DNA of 64,000 nt from Antitrichia curtipendula. Its lineage: Eukaryota; Streptophyta; Bryopsida; Hypnales; Leucodontaceae. The notes below the pieces were generated by a model, which saw only the letters and a list, made by a program, of their open reading frames with translations, ran no database searches and was not told the DNA's origin. Positions 23,468 through 34,559 of the stretch are shown here, piece after piece (the first letter of the stretch is position 1; each line of letters opens with the position of its first letter). Both the position numbers and the translations under genes were made by a program. The stretch is taken from contig OX579638.1 in the NCBI GenBank assembly GCA_951230915.1, positions 5,846,696-5,910,695 on the forward strand, written 5' to 3'.

Positions 23468-26400
23468 TCAGTCATCTCCCTCGTCTTCTGCGTCTTTTTC
23501 CACAGCTACGCTCGCGGCCTCCAGATTCGCAATCGTAGCAACAACCGAGGCCTCCGGGATAACATGAGACGTGGGAGGTCCTTTCTTTGCATGCGAAGGC
23601 ATTTTGTGCGAGTACAGGATTATGTTGACATGAACAACCTGCGGGAGACATAGTTCCTTATGCCATCTCTAGGTCCAGCACTCCCTCACCACAATTGCTT
23701 TACCCTCCCTCTTCGCCTTCATTGGAGTCCACCATTCCAACTTGAAATTGCCATAAGATGGTCCCGGAGTCATGTCCACACACTCCAGTACTCGGCCAAG
23801 CCAAACCGGAAGGTAATTGTTGTGACACGGTCAACAAAGAACAAAATCACCAAGCAGAACATCTCTGAAGGGATTAAAGGTCAGCCGCGGCCTATCCTTG
23901 GCAGGCCCGCAGTATGGAGAGGGTTCTGTGTTGTCCTCCGGAGTGCTGTCAACTGGATTATTCGGATCCTCTCCCTCCTGCTGAAATGCAGATCCGTGAT
24001 CTCTAGTCCAGTCAGACAACGGCCAAAACCCTTCTTGAAGCAATGATGGAGTTGGTGGGAGTGGCAAATTAATCTCAGAGTGAATTTGTTCCCAATATGC
24101 CACACAACCAGCCATTTCCTCTGCGTATCGCCTGTTTCTGGCCATTCCCGATTTCCAGAATTCGATGTACTTCGCGACTCCATTCCGGATAAAACTTTGC
24201 TTTTCACTGCATTCATTAACTCTGGCGACTTCCTTGTCTGTGTTTCGCTTCCTGTGATTAATCTCGACGTTCCCCCAGAGGGCCTTGAATGGAACTGGAA
24301 GTGGGTCCCCCCTTGGAATTTTCGGTTTGCCATCATCATCCAAAGTCCACATTTTTACAGGAGACCCCGGAGGAAGCTACGACGAATCCGTCGTTCTTTT
24401 CTTGTACCTCATGACCGGCCATCCTCGATCACCTCTAGAGTCCTCCACGTAGAATTTGAATAGGCGTTTATCCCCGAGCCCGACGATCCTGTTCACCCCA
24501 TTATGATGGAAGCCCTTGAGGTACGATTTGAAGTCCGCCACCTCTTGAACGAACTCCGGTATGAAGGCCACCGTCTTTTGTGAATCCATGAACGCCTTCA
24601 TGAGATCTGCAAGGACATATGTGTTTTTCCTCTTGATTAGTTTCGAGAGATAACTGAAGTGCGCGTCAATGTCTTCGTGCGTATGCCCGACGATGAGAAA
24701 ACCAACAGTTACTTCCTTGAAAACGCGCCTAGCCGTGAGTAATGAGCAGAACGCCATGAGGAACCGATTCTTGTTGTCCTTCGCGGAGTTGTCCAGTTGC
24801 AAGAACAGTTTTCTCGGAAGCGGAACATGTGGTCGTCCTGTTCCTGGGGTACTTGTAACTTTGTCGGAGGCCGGAGGAATTGATGAGTTGCAGATTGACT
24901 TACCATGAAGCAGAGCTTCAAAGAAGCTATTTAGTGGTGGTGTTGAGAAGAGCATCTTGGATTCCCAAACAGGTGGCATCTCCAAAGCTCGAAGGACCCT
25001 GCATAGCGACGATATTGTAAAATTAGAGTCCCCCGGCCAGAGAGATGTCGAGTAATGAGCATACGCGCCATCGCCATGTCCGTGTGTGAGCATTCCAGTA
25101 CATGAGATTGGTATCTGCCCGAGCCCAGCAGTGGCCTTGGTGATGCGCTGCATCCTGGGAATAGCGGTCTTGGATGTGTCCATTTTGTCGTGTATAATAA
25201 ATAGAAACTCCGACGGATTTTGCACCAACTGCGAGGTCCACCCACCATAGACATTTCTACAGGCGCGCTGGTAATTGAGATGTCTTTCTTTGTCATCGAC
25301 CAACGCCTGCCACTCATCACAACCTCTTGGATACTTGGCGATGCATTCGACAAGGAAGTCACATTCTGTGCACTTGGAGAAATTGCTCCCAATCGCCTTA
25401 ACCTCAACGTTCCTGAAGTGAGCCCTCCGAAGTCGACTAATTGCGGACTGCGAGACCGGCATCATGTTGCATATTTTGTTGACCTGAAAGCCATATCCAA
25501 GTGGGTGAGACACTCTAACGCGATAGACAGTTGTATCGGCCGGCAGCCGACATAACTGTAGTGCATGGACATAATGAAGGAGTGAAGAATGACTGAACGT
25601 TAGCGTAGCTAGAGCTGAATGTATCGGCTGGCAGCCGACATAACTGGAATGCATGAACCCAACAAAGGAGTGAAGAACAGTTGATCAATAGCGCAGCTAG
25701 GCCTGACTGTATCGGCTAGCAGCCGACAGAAGAAATACAGTCATGCACAGGAAGGGAAAAGGGACAACAACACTTACATAATTAACTTATTTGCGCATGT
25801 GATCCCAGTTCATTGCAGAGGGAACGACCTTAAGATTGTCGACGCGCTTATTTCCGACTAGTCTGAACTCGTTTGGCATTTGGTCGGCATTCTCGTTAAT
25901 AATTGTCATGAGAGTTGCTTGAGCTTGAACCGTTTGCGGACGTGGACGGCGAGCCCCCGCATTACCATGCGACCCGCTAATGGATCCTCCAACTGCCGCG
26001 GCCTTATACACATGATAGGCCGATCTAGAAACCCTGTGAATGATATACCAGGCGTTTTCGCACACGTCTACATTTGCGAGAGTGACAAAGTTCTTTCCCG
26101 GAATATTACCTGCATGAAGTTGACTCTGCACCACATAGGCGATCTCCCTCCTCGTCTCGAACATGCAGGCGTAAAACTTTCGGCGTAGAGTTCTAGTGTC
26201 CTCCCAGGGAAAGGTTTGGCAGCACCTCAGCTTGCAGTACTTCTGGGAGCTGACCTTCCGGATGTCCAGCTCTGACGTCTTGGTCTTCAGCTTGGACCCG
26301 CGATCCTTGGAAAGGACCCTCCGACGTACGGACCTGTATGGATTTTTGGGTACGCCCTGCATTCTGCCGTCGTCAGACTCAATGAGCTCAGCAGCCTCGG

Positions 26401-28000
26401 AGCATAGCGTGACAATTTCCGAGAGTAGCCTTCCTCCTTCCAATCTAGCGTGAGAAAGCTGCCAGTGCATGGTTGTCATTTGCGGTGCATCATTGTCCGA
26501 CACGAACATGACATCCACATCCAAATCTCTGAGGACACCGTCGTCACACGCTTCGTCAGGAAGACAGACCTGGATCATCACTCTTCTGAAGAAGGAGAAG
26601 TCATTGTTCAGGAGTTTGCAGTATTGATTCCTCCAAAGTGGTCTATCGGGGAATGGAAGACCCTGCTGAATTCCATCCGAGCAGATGTTGACGTCTCCAC
26701 TTCCGCTGGTTTCAATAAACGTGTCCATAACGACAAAGCTTCCAACAGCGTTGGATTCTGATCCAGCATCTCCAGAGCTACTGAGACCATGAACATTGGG
26801 AAGATGATCAGCGGACCCGTGGCTGTCATCGTCAGATGAGTACAGTCTATCGTCTCGAATGTCCTCGTCCGAAGCTGTCGCATGAATTCCTGCCTGTGCT
26901 GGCACGGGGAACTCAGCCTGGACACCGATTGAGCTACCTCCACTTTCAAAATGGCCGTCCAGAAGCACTCCCCTCAATGGGGTCCCCGAGGAACCTGTCG
27001 GCTGGCCGTCGACATCTGTGGGAATTGCACTCGAGATCACTACAGGCCTGATTTTATAACCACTCCACAGTATTTTGTATCCAACACAGAGTTTGAGTGT
27101 CATCAAATCTGGATTCTCACAATAGGCATTGTGATCCTTGAATTCATCAACGACTTGTTGAAGCTTGACAACCAGGAAGAAACTGTGTGGAACTCAAAAG
27201 CCATTCCAAAATCCTTTTGGGGAACACTCGACAATTACGCCCACCCCAGCATATACCAGGTCAGAGCCAACAGTGTGTAGAAGAGCAACATCCATATTAA
27301 CAGTGAGTGATAGGAACTGGTGAATGGGCTTATCATCCGCGTTCACTTGTATCGGCTGCCGGTCGACACAAGCGGAAGTAGACCCTTCCGACTCCGCATA
27401 GGGATAAACATTGATTGCGTCCCACAAAATGGACCTTCCCGGGCAATGACGGAGGAAGATAAATCCCCTTCAGGATACGGAATCGGCATGTCGAGGTTAT
27501 CAGGAACATCCAGTACATGCACCCGCACGAGGTAGGGATCGCGGCTCACCACCTTATCTACGATGGCTCGCCCAGCATAATAGAGTCCTTCGAGGGTAAG
27601 AGCAACAACAACCCCGTGCCGCAGCTTGAGTCTCCCGGAGCCACCATTTCTTGTGAATGCCACGATAGGACTTGCCTCCAGACCAATGTCAACAGATTCA
27701 TTCATGATTCCTTGTCGGCGATCAGGACCTACAATATCGGAAGTTGATGCACTGAGATCCAGAATTACCTTATCGGCTGGCAGCCGATACGATTGACAAC
27801 AACCTCCTAGAAGCCGCCTACAACGTCCTGCCGCTATGGGTATTTGCAGAACTCCCTCCACTGCGGCCGGTATCGGCTGGCAGCCGATACCCAACAACCC
27901 TATCGGCAGGAAGATGACAGTGACGTCCGTACGGACAAGTTGATGACTCAATCCTGCGCGGGTCACGTCCTCTAAATCATCCAGAAATGTAGATTTCAAA
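23468..28000 (-). pseudogene. DUF7869-like multi-exon gene with in-frame stops
   Basis: The clearest exon runs from 25,483 down to 23,468. It opens VNKICNMMPVSQSAISRLRR, has a CTECDFL cysteine pair, and carries FLQLDNSAKDNKNRFLMAF and VGFLIVGHTHEDIDAHFSYL. That asparagine-rich LDN and GHTHEDID pair is the signature of the DUF7869 family, abundant in mosses and ferns and probably mobile-element-derived. A C-terminal PVWLGRVLE...FKLEWWTP resembles that family's end. The preceding exon, ending at 25,778, contains KYCKLRCCQ and an arginine-rich region; intron 25,777-25,484 (GTAAGT/CAG) joins in phase. Further 5' coding lies at 27,106-27,427 and about 27,430-27,734, with a likely one-base frameshift near 27,435. 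In-frame stops: TGA 27,196, TAA 25,789, TAG 24,376, TGA 23,833, TAG 23,671. Enzymatic role unknown; a DDE- or nuclease-like fold is only a guess. Confidence 0.65.
25532..25735. repeat. Tandem duplication of an ~88-bp unit carrying the 19-bp palindrome
   Basis: Within the DUF7869-gene intron, the unit starts with the palindrome, continues CATAACTG-AGTGCATG and GGAGTGAAGAA, then AGCTAG, and recurs at about 88-bp steps, giving three palindromes at 25,534, 25,622 and 25,710. The palindromes differ by single bases, so the duplication is not very recent. Confidence 0.75.
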
Positions 28001-29395
28001 CAAAAGGCACTGATTTTCTAACTAGACGTGATCTGTGAGACATGTAATGTCAGAAAGTGCACAAATTGGACAGAGAAAAAGATTTTAGGAATAACTTCCT
28101 GCAACAAAACTAAGCATGTCCTGATCTACAGAGCGCTGTCTACTGCATTCCAATCATCCCTGCGGTCCACTGCATTCCTCTGCATTCCAATCATCTACTG
28201 CACTGCCCTGCATTCCCCAACATTCCAGTGCAATCCATTCGTCCCTAATGCTTCTTGGACGGCCTGACTATGTGCGTAGTGAAATGAAACTGAAAGATCA
28301 AGATCCTTCCAAGACTGGACCTAAGTTAGGAGGCCAGAGTGGGAATTTGGCGCTTGAAATTTGAATTTGGAAGGGGATGAAGTTGTTGTGATTGCGAAGG
28401 AGACAGGTACGTACGTTTGAGGATCGGCTGAGGAAATGTACGCATCTTCTTGCAATGAGTGATCGTCACTTTGATGTGCTTGGGTGGAAATGAAGTACTG
28501 TTTCTTGGATGAATATCGGGGATGGATGAAACTATTGGATGAAAGGACTACATTTGCCATCATTGCGCCTATCGGCTGGCAGCCGTCACTTGAGTGGGGT
28601 GAAGTGGGGTATACTCCCCAGGCCACCTTCATTTTTCCTCATTTGCAATCCGCCTCTTTTGCTCTCGCTCTCTTTCTCTCCCTCTCTCCCTCTTACCGTG
28701 TCTTGGCTTCCAGCTGATACTAGGTCGTCCTCCCAAGGAGTAGCCGCCCCGCGATTCACGTCAGCCGATTCACACCCGTGGCCAGCCGACACACCAAGCG
28801 GCGCAGGTGACCAGGAATATCACCAGCCAACACCTTTATCGTTCCAGCCGATATCCCGCGGACTCCGGCGGAGATGGCGTCCTCCTTTACTGCTCCCCAC
28901 AGGTAATGGCCCCTTCCACTATATCGGCTGGCAGCCGATACATTCATGCTTTCACTTGTTATGTTAGTTGTTCATGCCCCTATCGGTTGGCAGCTGACAA
29001 TATTTGCGATGTCGGCTGGCAGCCGATAGAGGATCCTGCATTATATTGGATGCTACAACTGTATCGGCTGGCAGTCGATAGAGTTACTTGACATAGTGAG
29101 GGAAGTGATGATATTATCGACTGGCAGCCGATAGGGATATCACTTCCCTTATTATGACAAGTAACTCTATCGGCTGCCAGCCGACACAATTATAGCGTCC
29201 AATATAATGCAGGAATACCACTATGCAATGTCCCATCTCGAGTAGTGGCGGCCGTCATAACGATGACCTTGTACAGCAATGACCTTGTACAAGGTTGTTC
29301 CTTGTTCTGTGAATAGTATTTGCCTGTGTCGGCTGGCAACCGATACATGAGTACTGCACTGATCATGAATATACCTGTGCAGGAAACCGACCCTA
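28001..29395. promoter_or_regulatory. Divergent intergenic region between the two genes
   Basis: The region separates the minus-strand DUF7869-like gene from the plus-strand ParB-like gene. It contains a tract of CATTCC/GCATTC-like short repeats (28,140-28,230), a pyrimidine-rich run (CTCTCTTTCTCTCCCTCTCTC, 28,660-28,692), and eight or more palindrome copies between 28,570 and 29,345. The small open frames here mostly run through palindromes and are not credible proteins. It may also contain non-coding first exons of either gene. Confidence 0.5.
29034..29213. repeat. 180-bp inverted repeat centred on a 19-bp palindrome
   Basis: CCTGCATTATATTGGA at 29,034 pairs with TCCAATATAATGCAGG ending at 29,213, and the arms match along their length (GAGTTACTTG/CAAGTAACTC, GGGAAGTGAT/ATCACTTCCC). 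The centre at 29,124 coincides with the centre of the palindrome at 29,115-29,133, and each arm carries one further palindrome (29,062 and 29,168). Confidence 0.85.
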
Positions 29396-30217
29396 ATGGC
29401 CAGAATACTCGGCAATGAAATCCCGAATTTGGGGATAATGGAAGACGGGTTTCCCCCACGCGCGACCTGGACAGCAAATCCGGCCATCTAGGCTTGGGGT
29501 CTATGCTGGAGGGAGGGCGCCGACAGATATGTGGAGATTGCGTGCTCCTTCATGCTGAAGGAAAACATGACGCCCGGACATGGGAATGTCATGTCAGTGA
29601 TGGCGGTTGGCGGGGACGTTCACGTCATGATTTGTTTGCTCCCGAATAGGAACCCGGACGGAGTCGCGGACTACATTGCGATGGAGTTGCCTGTCCACAA
29701 GTGCACGGAGGATGTATGTGGATCCCAATCCATGGCAAAGGGAATGACGTTTGCCGGGGACACCCCTGAGGATGCGGATGACCTTGTACAGGGATGGGAA
29801 TGCCTGAATGCGGAGAGGCAGCAACACAACGCATTGGTCGCCCGAGAGATGGAGAAGGGAAAGAAGAAGGTGCCTGGGTCACGGAAGCTGGTAACGAGGG
29901 CACCGCGCGTGGAGGTGGAATCTGCTGTCGTGGAGACGGGATCGCCCAACAAACCTAAGCGGAAGAAGAAGGACAAGGACGACCCCAATCGCGTGCTCAC
30001 CTTTACACTGAACGAGGCACTTGTCCGCGGGAATCATCTCACGACCAAGACAAAGGACAATGAAGTGAACGCCATCTACTAGGCGCTCGAAACGGGGTTG
30101 CTTCATGCCTTCCCTTACAAGAAACAGAGACTTCCCGGTGTCATCCCATCGGACAAGCTCCACATTGCACCGGACAAGTTGAAGTACCGCAAGATTGCGA
30201 AGGATCGCCTTGGTCAG

Positions 30218-30339
30218 GTAATTCGTGCGGCTTGGCATTCACTCTGGAATTTCATATAACCTGCTTCTCCCTATCATGTCGGCTGGCAGCCGACATATTC
30301 TTCTGTTGATTCTGATCTCCAGCGGTTCTGTCTTTTTAG
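30218..30339 (+). other. Intron 1 of the ParB-like gene (one palindrome)
   Basis: The donor is CAG/GTAATT and the acceptor TTTTTAG/GTG. Exons join in phase 0 (RLGQ then VKTMYK). The intron is 122 bp and holds one complete palindrome at 30,277-30,295. Confidence 0.75.
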
Positions 30340-30819
30340 GTGAAGACCATGTACAAGGGGTATGGCTCTATCAGAAAGAAGCCCGAGATTTATGGCATCC
30401 CCCTGAAGTGAGCTCCATTTCCGACTGACAAGGGGTTGGATGCCGTCATGGACAATTGTCCGGCGGAGGGCGACGTGATGTACATCGACGGTCATCCGGT
30501 GCCTTGGTGGCAGACACCATGGATACATTGGTATATCATTGGGGGGCAGCATACCGTGACTGCATGTAGGGAACTGGCCGAGCAGTACCTCGCCGGCTCT
30601 GCGGCCAAGAAGGATCTCCTGGAGTTCGAGGTCATTCCCGTATTCAGCAGAGATCCGGATACTCTCGTTCGGGTTTCTAACGCGCTGAACTTAAACATCG
30701 CTGAGAAGGTGGCGAAGGAGACCTTTCAATCTTGCGCGGAGATGGGGAGGGCGGCGTGGGTGAAGGCGAAGTGTCCGGAGCCGCACCGTGGAGGTGGCAA
30801 GCCATCAGCAGCATTTGAG

Positions 30820-31002
30820 GTACTTGTCGCCGTATCACTTATTTCCTGGGATTTGAATCGTATGGCTTACGCGTTCCTCTCATTTTTGTGTATCGGCTGG
30901 CAGCCGATACCTAGTGGATTTAGTAATTTTGGCTGGCCTTAGATTGTGAGTTACGAACGTCAAATATAGTTCTTGTTCTGAGTGTTGAGTGCACTATTGT
31001 AG
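30820..31002 (+). other. Intron 2 of the ParB-like gene (one palindrome)
   Basis: The donor is GAG/GTACTT and the acceptor ATTGTAG/GCT, joining AFE to AVKLKV in phase 0. The intron is 183 bp and has one perfect TATCGGCTGGCAGCCGATA at 30,891-30,909. Confidence 0.75.
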
Positions 31003-32317
31003 GCTGTGAAGCTCAAGGTCATGGCGCATTTCGTCGATGAGAAGGTGTCCTCCAAGTTGCCCCTTATCTTCATCAAAGAGAAAACGTGGGAACTATGGAC
31101 GGAGGTGTTCAACGCCTGGGAGAATGGTGAACTCATTGGCGACAACAGGATCGTTCTGAATTCCATTGTCAATCGAAAAACACTCACTCACATCACCAAG
31201 AATGACCTCACGCCAACTCTGGGACTGCGGGACTCGGACCTCTGCGAACTCGTGCGGGATATTCTTGACCTCCGCGTGAGTATTAAAAACAGTGCCAAGG
31301 CAAGGTCCTCAGGGAAGGTGACTCTCTTCGACTGGTGCAGAGACAAGAAGCTAGACAGAATCATCATGAACGAGATAATGTAGACCAAGAAGAAACACCC
31401 TTTGCCGTGCAAGGATGCTTCTTGGGTCCCCTACACTGACGAAGCTTGGCAGGAGCTCGCGGACAAGGAGGGATACTTAGCTGCTGTCGTCCGGAATGTG
31501 TGGAAGGACATGAAGAAATTCATTGACAGCAACAACTGGTTGGAGAGGCGTGTCAACGCCATGCATCCAACAACGAATAAGTCCACCGACGGAAAAGCAC
31601 CTGGGGTATTCTTCACAACCTTGTCGAAGTATGCCAATGTTGCTGTCGACCGTGGTCAGAGGATTTCATCAGAGCTCAAGTACAAATGTTGTTTGGACCA
31701 GAGCGTGCATGAGGTCATAAATTCCATTGGCGGAAGTGCAGAGACCCCCGGTCTGACACCTGAGGACTTGAAGTTTTTTGTGCTCTTCGCGTACGATGAT
31801 GGTAGGCAAGCGCTAGCAATCAACAGGACTGACTTGCTGGGCCTCTCGTTCGTCGTGCAGGAACCTAAGGAAGGTGAGGGCTCAGGAAGCAGGGAGTCCT
31901 ACATTCCGTTGCCAATGCTCCTCATAGGGAACTCACAGTTCAGGGATTCTATCGAGTCTGCCTCATACTCATCCGCGTCGTCGTTCTACTTCCACACGGT
32001 TTACTACCAACCATCTCCCCGTGGTGGGTTCCTGGAAGACGACATAGAGACAAAGCCGTTGGTGACACTCTCTTTGACATTTAATAAGCCGGAGGACCGG
32101 TCCTGTATTTATCCGCTTTTCAAGAAGTTCACCGGGATCCAGAAGCCGCTCGACTGGTTCAACGTGGATGTCGAGGGTGAGGTCGACTGGAATGGTGGAA
32201 TGTGCAGGGTCGGCCACGAGCTTCTTGAGCAATTGCTGAAGCCTACATTGAAGGCCAAGGTCGCCACCGTCATCAACATCTGGGGTGGCGGAAATGTCAC
32301 TGAGATTGCCCTAATAA

Positions 32318-32413
32318 GTAATGCACTGCTATGTCACTGCATATCATGCTAATCCGTTTCTATCGGCTGCCAGCCGATACATGGTGATACTGACTGCATC
32401 ATTGTGTTTGCAG
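32318..32413 (+). other. Intron 3 of the ParB-like gene (one palindrome)
   Basis: The donor GTAATG and acceptor TTTGCAG give a 96-bp intron with a palindrome at 32,361-32,379. The exons on the two sides are out by one base (phase 1 to phase 0), so either a small indel or a different donor is involved. Confidence 0.55.
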
Positions 32414-33329
32414 AGGAATGGACGTCCTGTGTTAGAGTTTGTCCGCAAGGCCGACGGCATAGGAAGGGCGCATGAGCGCGTGAAGGGAATGAATCTTGTT
32501 GCCGCCGCTCATGTAGTACCTCCACAGTAGTCGCTCGCTGCTCCTGAACTCCTGACTGGTGGCGGATCCGAACGGAGGACTTTGTTGTCCCCTTTGCCTG
32601 CGTCACCGCCACCGCCCATTTCGTCACCCATGTCTCCGAGGCGGGGATTTGTCTGCTCTATTAATCGCCCTCAACCGGCACTACAATCCGGGCCGATCCT
32701 GATCCGGCCACTGACACCGAATTCGGGGAACAAGGAGTCGTGCGTTGAACTGATTCATAGACCGCGGCAATGCCATACCGTTTCTCCTGTGCGAAGTCGT
32801 CCTCTGTCGCTAGAGCCGAGTGTCCCCCAGTGCACAACCTCGAATCAGGACAAGCCGGCCAGCCCACAGTCCGCGGCACCGGTCATCCGGGCAGTTTTGG
32901 GCACTGGTGGGGACGCAACGGACGCAGGAAGCAATCCGGATGCCATGGTCGTCGACCTACACGTCATCCCGCTATCCGAGGAGATCATCAGAGATACCAA
33001 CTTACTCTCCTCAGCTGAGCCTCATGCCCAAGGCTCTAAGGATGTAATTGCGGAGGGAAGGCCTACCACCGCCTCTGATGCTGTCGGCGAGCAGCCGATA
33101 TTTTTGGAGGGGTCAGGGGGTGAGCCCAGACGTGGAAGGATTAGTGGAGCCCCGGCGGATTTGACTACCGGTTCGGTGGACTCCCGTCGGTCGGGACAGT
33201 CGCAGCCGAAAAAGAAACGATCGCGCACGGACGGAGGCTTAGGCGCGGCATCGCGGGACATGTCCGAGCACGACTTCCCGAACGAACCAATGTCTCCGGT
33301 TCGATCGTCTAAGCGGACACAATCTAGAG

Positions 33330-33489
33330 GTTCGTAGGCTATAGACCTGGCTCGGACTTGTTCTTAGGGACTTGTCAGTGGGAGCCTTTAGCTGGTCAGG
33401 ATAGTATACTTATGTAGTGTGTCGGCTGCCAGCCGATACGTCGTTGTACTGTTGTCCGATTCCTCACATTGAATTGCATCTCGTTGCAG
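33330..33489 (+). other. Intron 4 of the ParB-like gene (one palindrome)
   Basis: The donor GAG/GTTCGT and acceptor GTTGCAG/AT join in phase 1, making an Asp codon (SR-D-FGSGPS). The intron is 160 bp with a palindrome at 33,420-33,438. Confidence 0.7.
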
Positions 33490-33921
33490 ATTTTGGTTCT
33501 GGACCTTCAGAGAACTCCGAGGATACCGTGTCTGATGGCGGGGCGGAGTGTGACCAACCGGCTCACCAATCTGGAGCCAACCTCCCCATTGTTGTCGCTC
33601 CTCAGGTAGCGTCTCCGAAATTGTTCCTTTTTATCGAGGTTTCAGGAACTATATTGTATTATGAGCCTCTCATTTTCAAGGGGAAGAGTATGCATTAGAG
33701 GTCGCAAATAAGAGATCGTCCGAGTCTCCGTGAGTTCCTCAGATTCTGCCATAGTCAGGAGATCAAGCTTATTTACTGGTCTGATTTATCCTTGAAGACT
33801 CTTCAACACCGTCTAGACAATATGACGTGGAAAGTGCCGGAGATCAAGGATTATGTCTTGACATTTGGACAGGAGTCATGTGACGAGAGTACATACCGTA
33901 ATCCTCTAAATCCGGAAAAAC

Positions 33922-33931
33922 CAGGGTTGTC
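33922..33931. repeat. Left terminal inverted repeat of hAT element 1
   Basis: CAGGGTTGTC, followed inward by CCCGTCACG; the right end read inward is CAGGGTTGTC then a similar GACGTGACG-containing stretch. The preceding GGAAAAAC is the left target duplication. Confidence 0.85.
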
Positions 33932-34110
33932 CCCGTCACGTTCTGTCCGTCCGTCAGCATGTTCGGACGGACGTCAGGATTCAACCCCAGCGTCCGTCAG
34001 GATGAAATCTGGACGAGAACCGTTGACAGAGGATGAAAACTACGGAAATGGATGGACATTCTTCGCCGACGGGCGGCGAGCTTCCGTCGACGGGCACGGA
34101 ACGGGCGTGA

Positions 34111-34550
34111 TGGACGGGTATCTGGACGACCATGTGGACGGGCGGGTGGACGGGAGGGTGGACGGGCATCTGGACAGGCATGTGGACGGGAGGGGGGGCG
34201 GTTGTGTGGACGGGTATCTGGACGGGCGGGATGGACGGGTATGTGGATGGAAAACTGGACGGGTGGGTGGACGGGTAACTGGACGGGCATGTGGACGGGC
34301 AGGTGGACGGGTAACTGGACGGGCATGTGGACGGGCATGTGGACGGGCAGGTGGACGGGTAACTGGACGGGCGGGTGGACGGGCATCTGGACGGGTAATT
34401 GGACGGGCGGGTGGACGGGCATCTGGATGGGTAAGTGGACGGGCGGGTGGACGGGCATCTGGACGGGTAATTGGACGGGCGGGTGGACGGGCATCTGGAT
34501 GGGTAAGTGGACGGGCGGGTGGATGGGCATCTGGACGGGTAACTAGACGG
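34111..34550. repeat. Subterminal array of 12-bp GGACGGG units (left end of hAT 1)
   Basis: About 36 units of TGGACGGGnnnn fill 440 bp with a strict 12-bp step; the variable four bases are mostly CATC, TAAC/TAAT or CGGG. Looser GTCCGTCC motifs extend left to 33,944. Its six-frame open frames are by-products of a period divisible by three. By analogy with other hAT elements these may be transposase-binding sites. Confidence 0.85.
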
Positions 34551-34559
34551 TTCTGTGGA

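Larger units (their letters stand above)
29396..33921 (+). pseudogene. ParB-like gene, exons 5' of the hAT insertion
   Basis: Exons run to 30,217, then 30,340-30,819, 31,003-32,317, 32,414-33,329 and 33,490-33,921. Introns have GT-AG ends and matching phases, except a one-base mismatch around intron 32,318-32,413. The ATG at 29,396 is the first in frame; a coding exon may lie further upstream. The second exon carries YIDGHPVPWW and YIIGGQHTVTACRELAEQYL, resembling the DGQHR/ParB-type nuclease or DNA-binding core (G-G-Q-H-x-x-x-A). A KPKRKKKDK basic cluster near residue 175 could be a nuclear signal. The C-terminal exons are Ser/Pro-rich with a PKKKRSR basic patch. In-frame stops: TAG 29,489, 30,080, 31,381, 32,528 and 33,696; TGA 30,409. 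The frame stays coding across each. Function unknown; ParB similarity is a motif-level inference. Confidence 0.6.

Noticed and set aside
28028..29487. Small open frames in the divergent region, several with IGWQPI- or CRLPAD-like peptides
   Set aside because: The shared peptides come from translating the 19-bp palindrome in different frames; there is no other coding signal.
22910..33438. CRISPR-like interpretation of the repeated palindrome
   Set aside because: Spacing is irregular (tens to thousands of bases), copies vary, they sit in introns of spliced genes, and there are no cas genes. The host is eukaryotic.
29396..33700. Alternative nuclear code with TAG as Gln
   Set aside because: Other genes in the window end in TAG followed by non-coding sequence (methylase-like gene at 923, both kinases), and TGA and TAA also interrupt frames. 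Decay of mobile genes explains this more simply.
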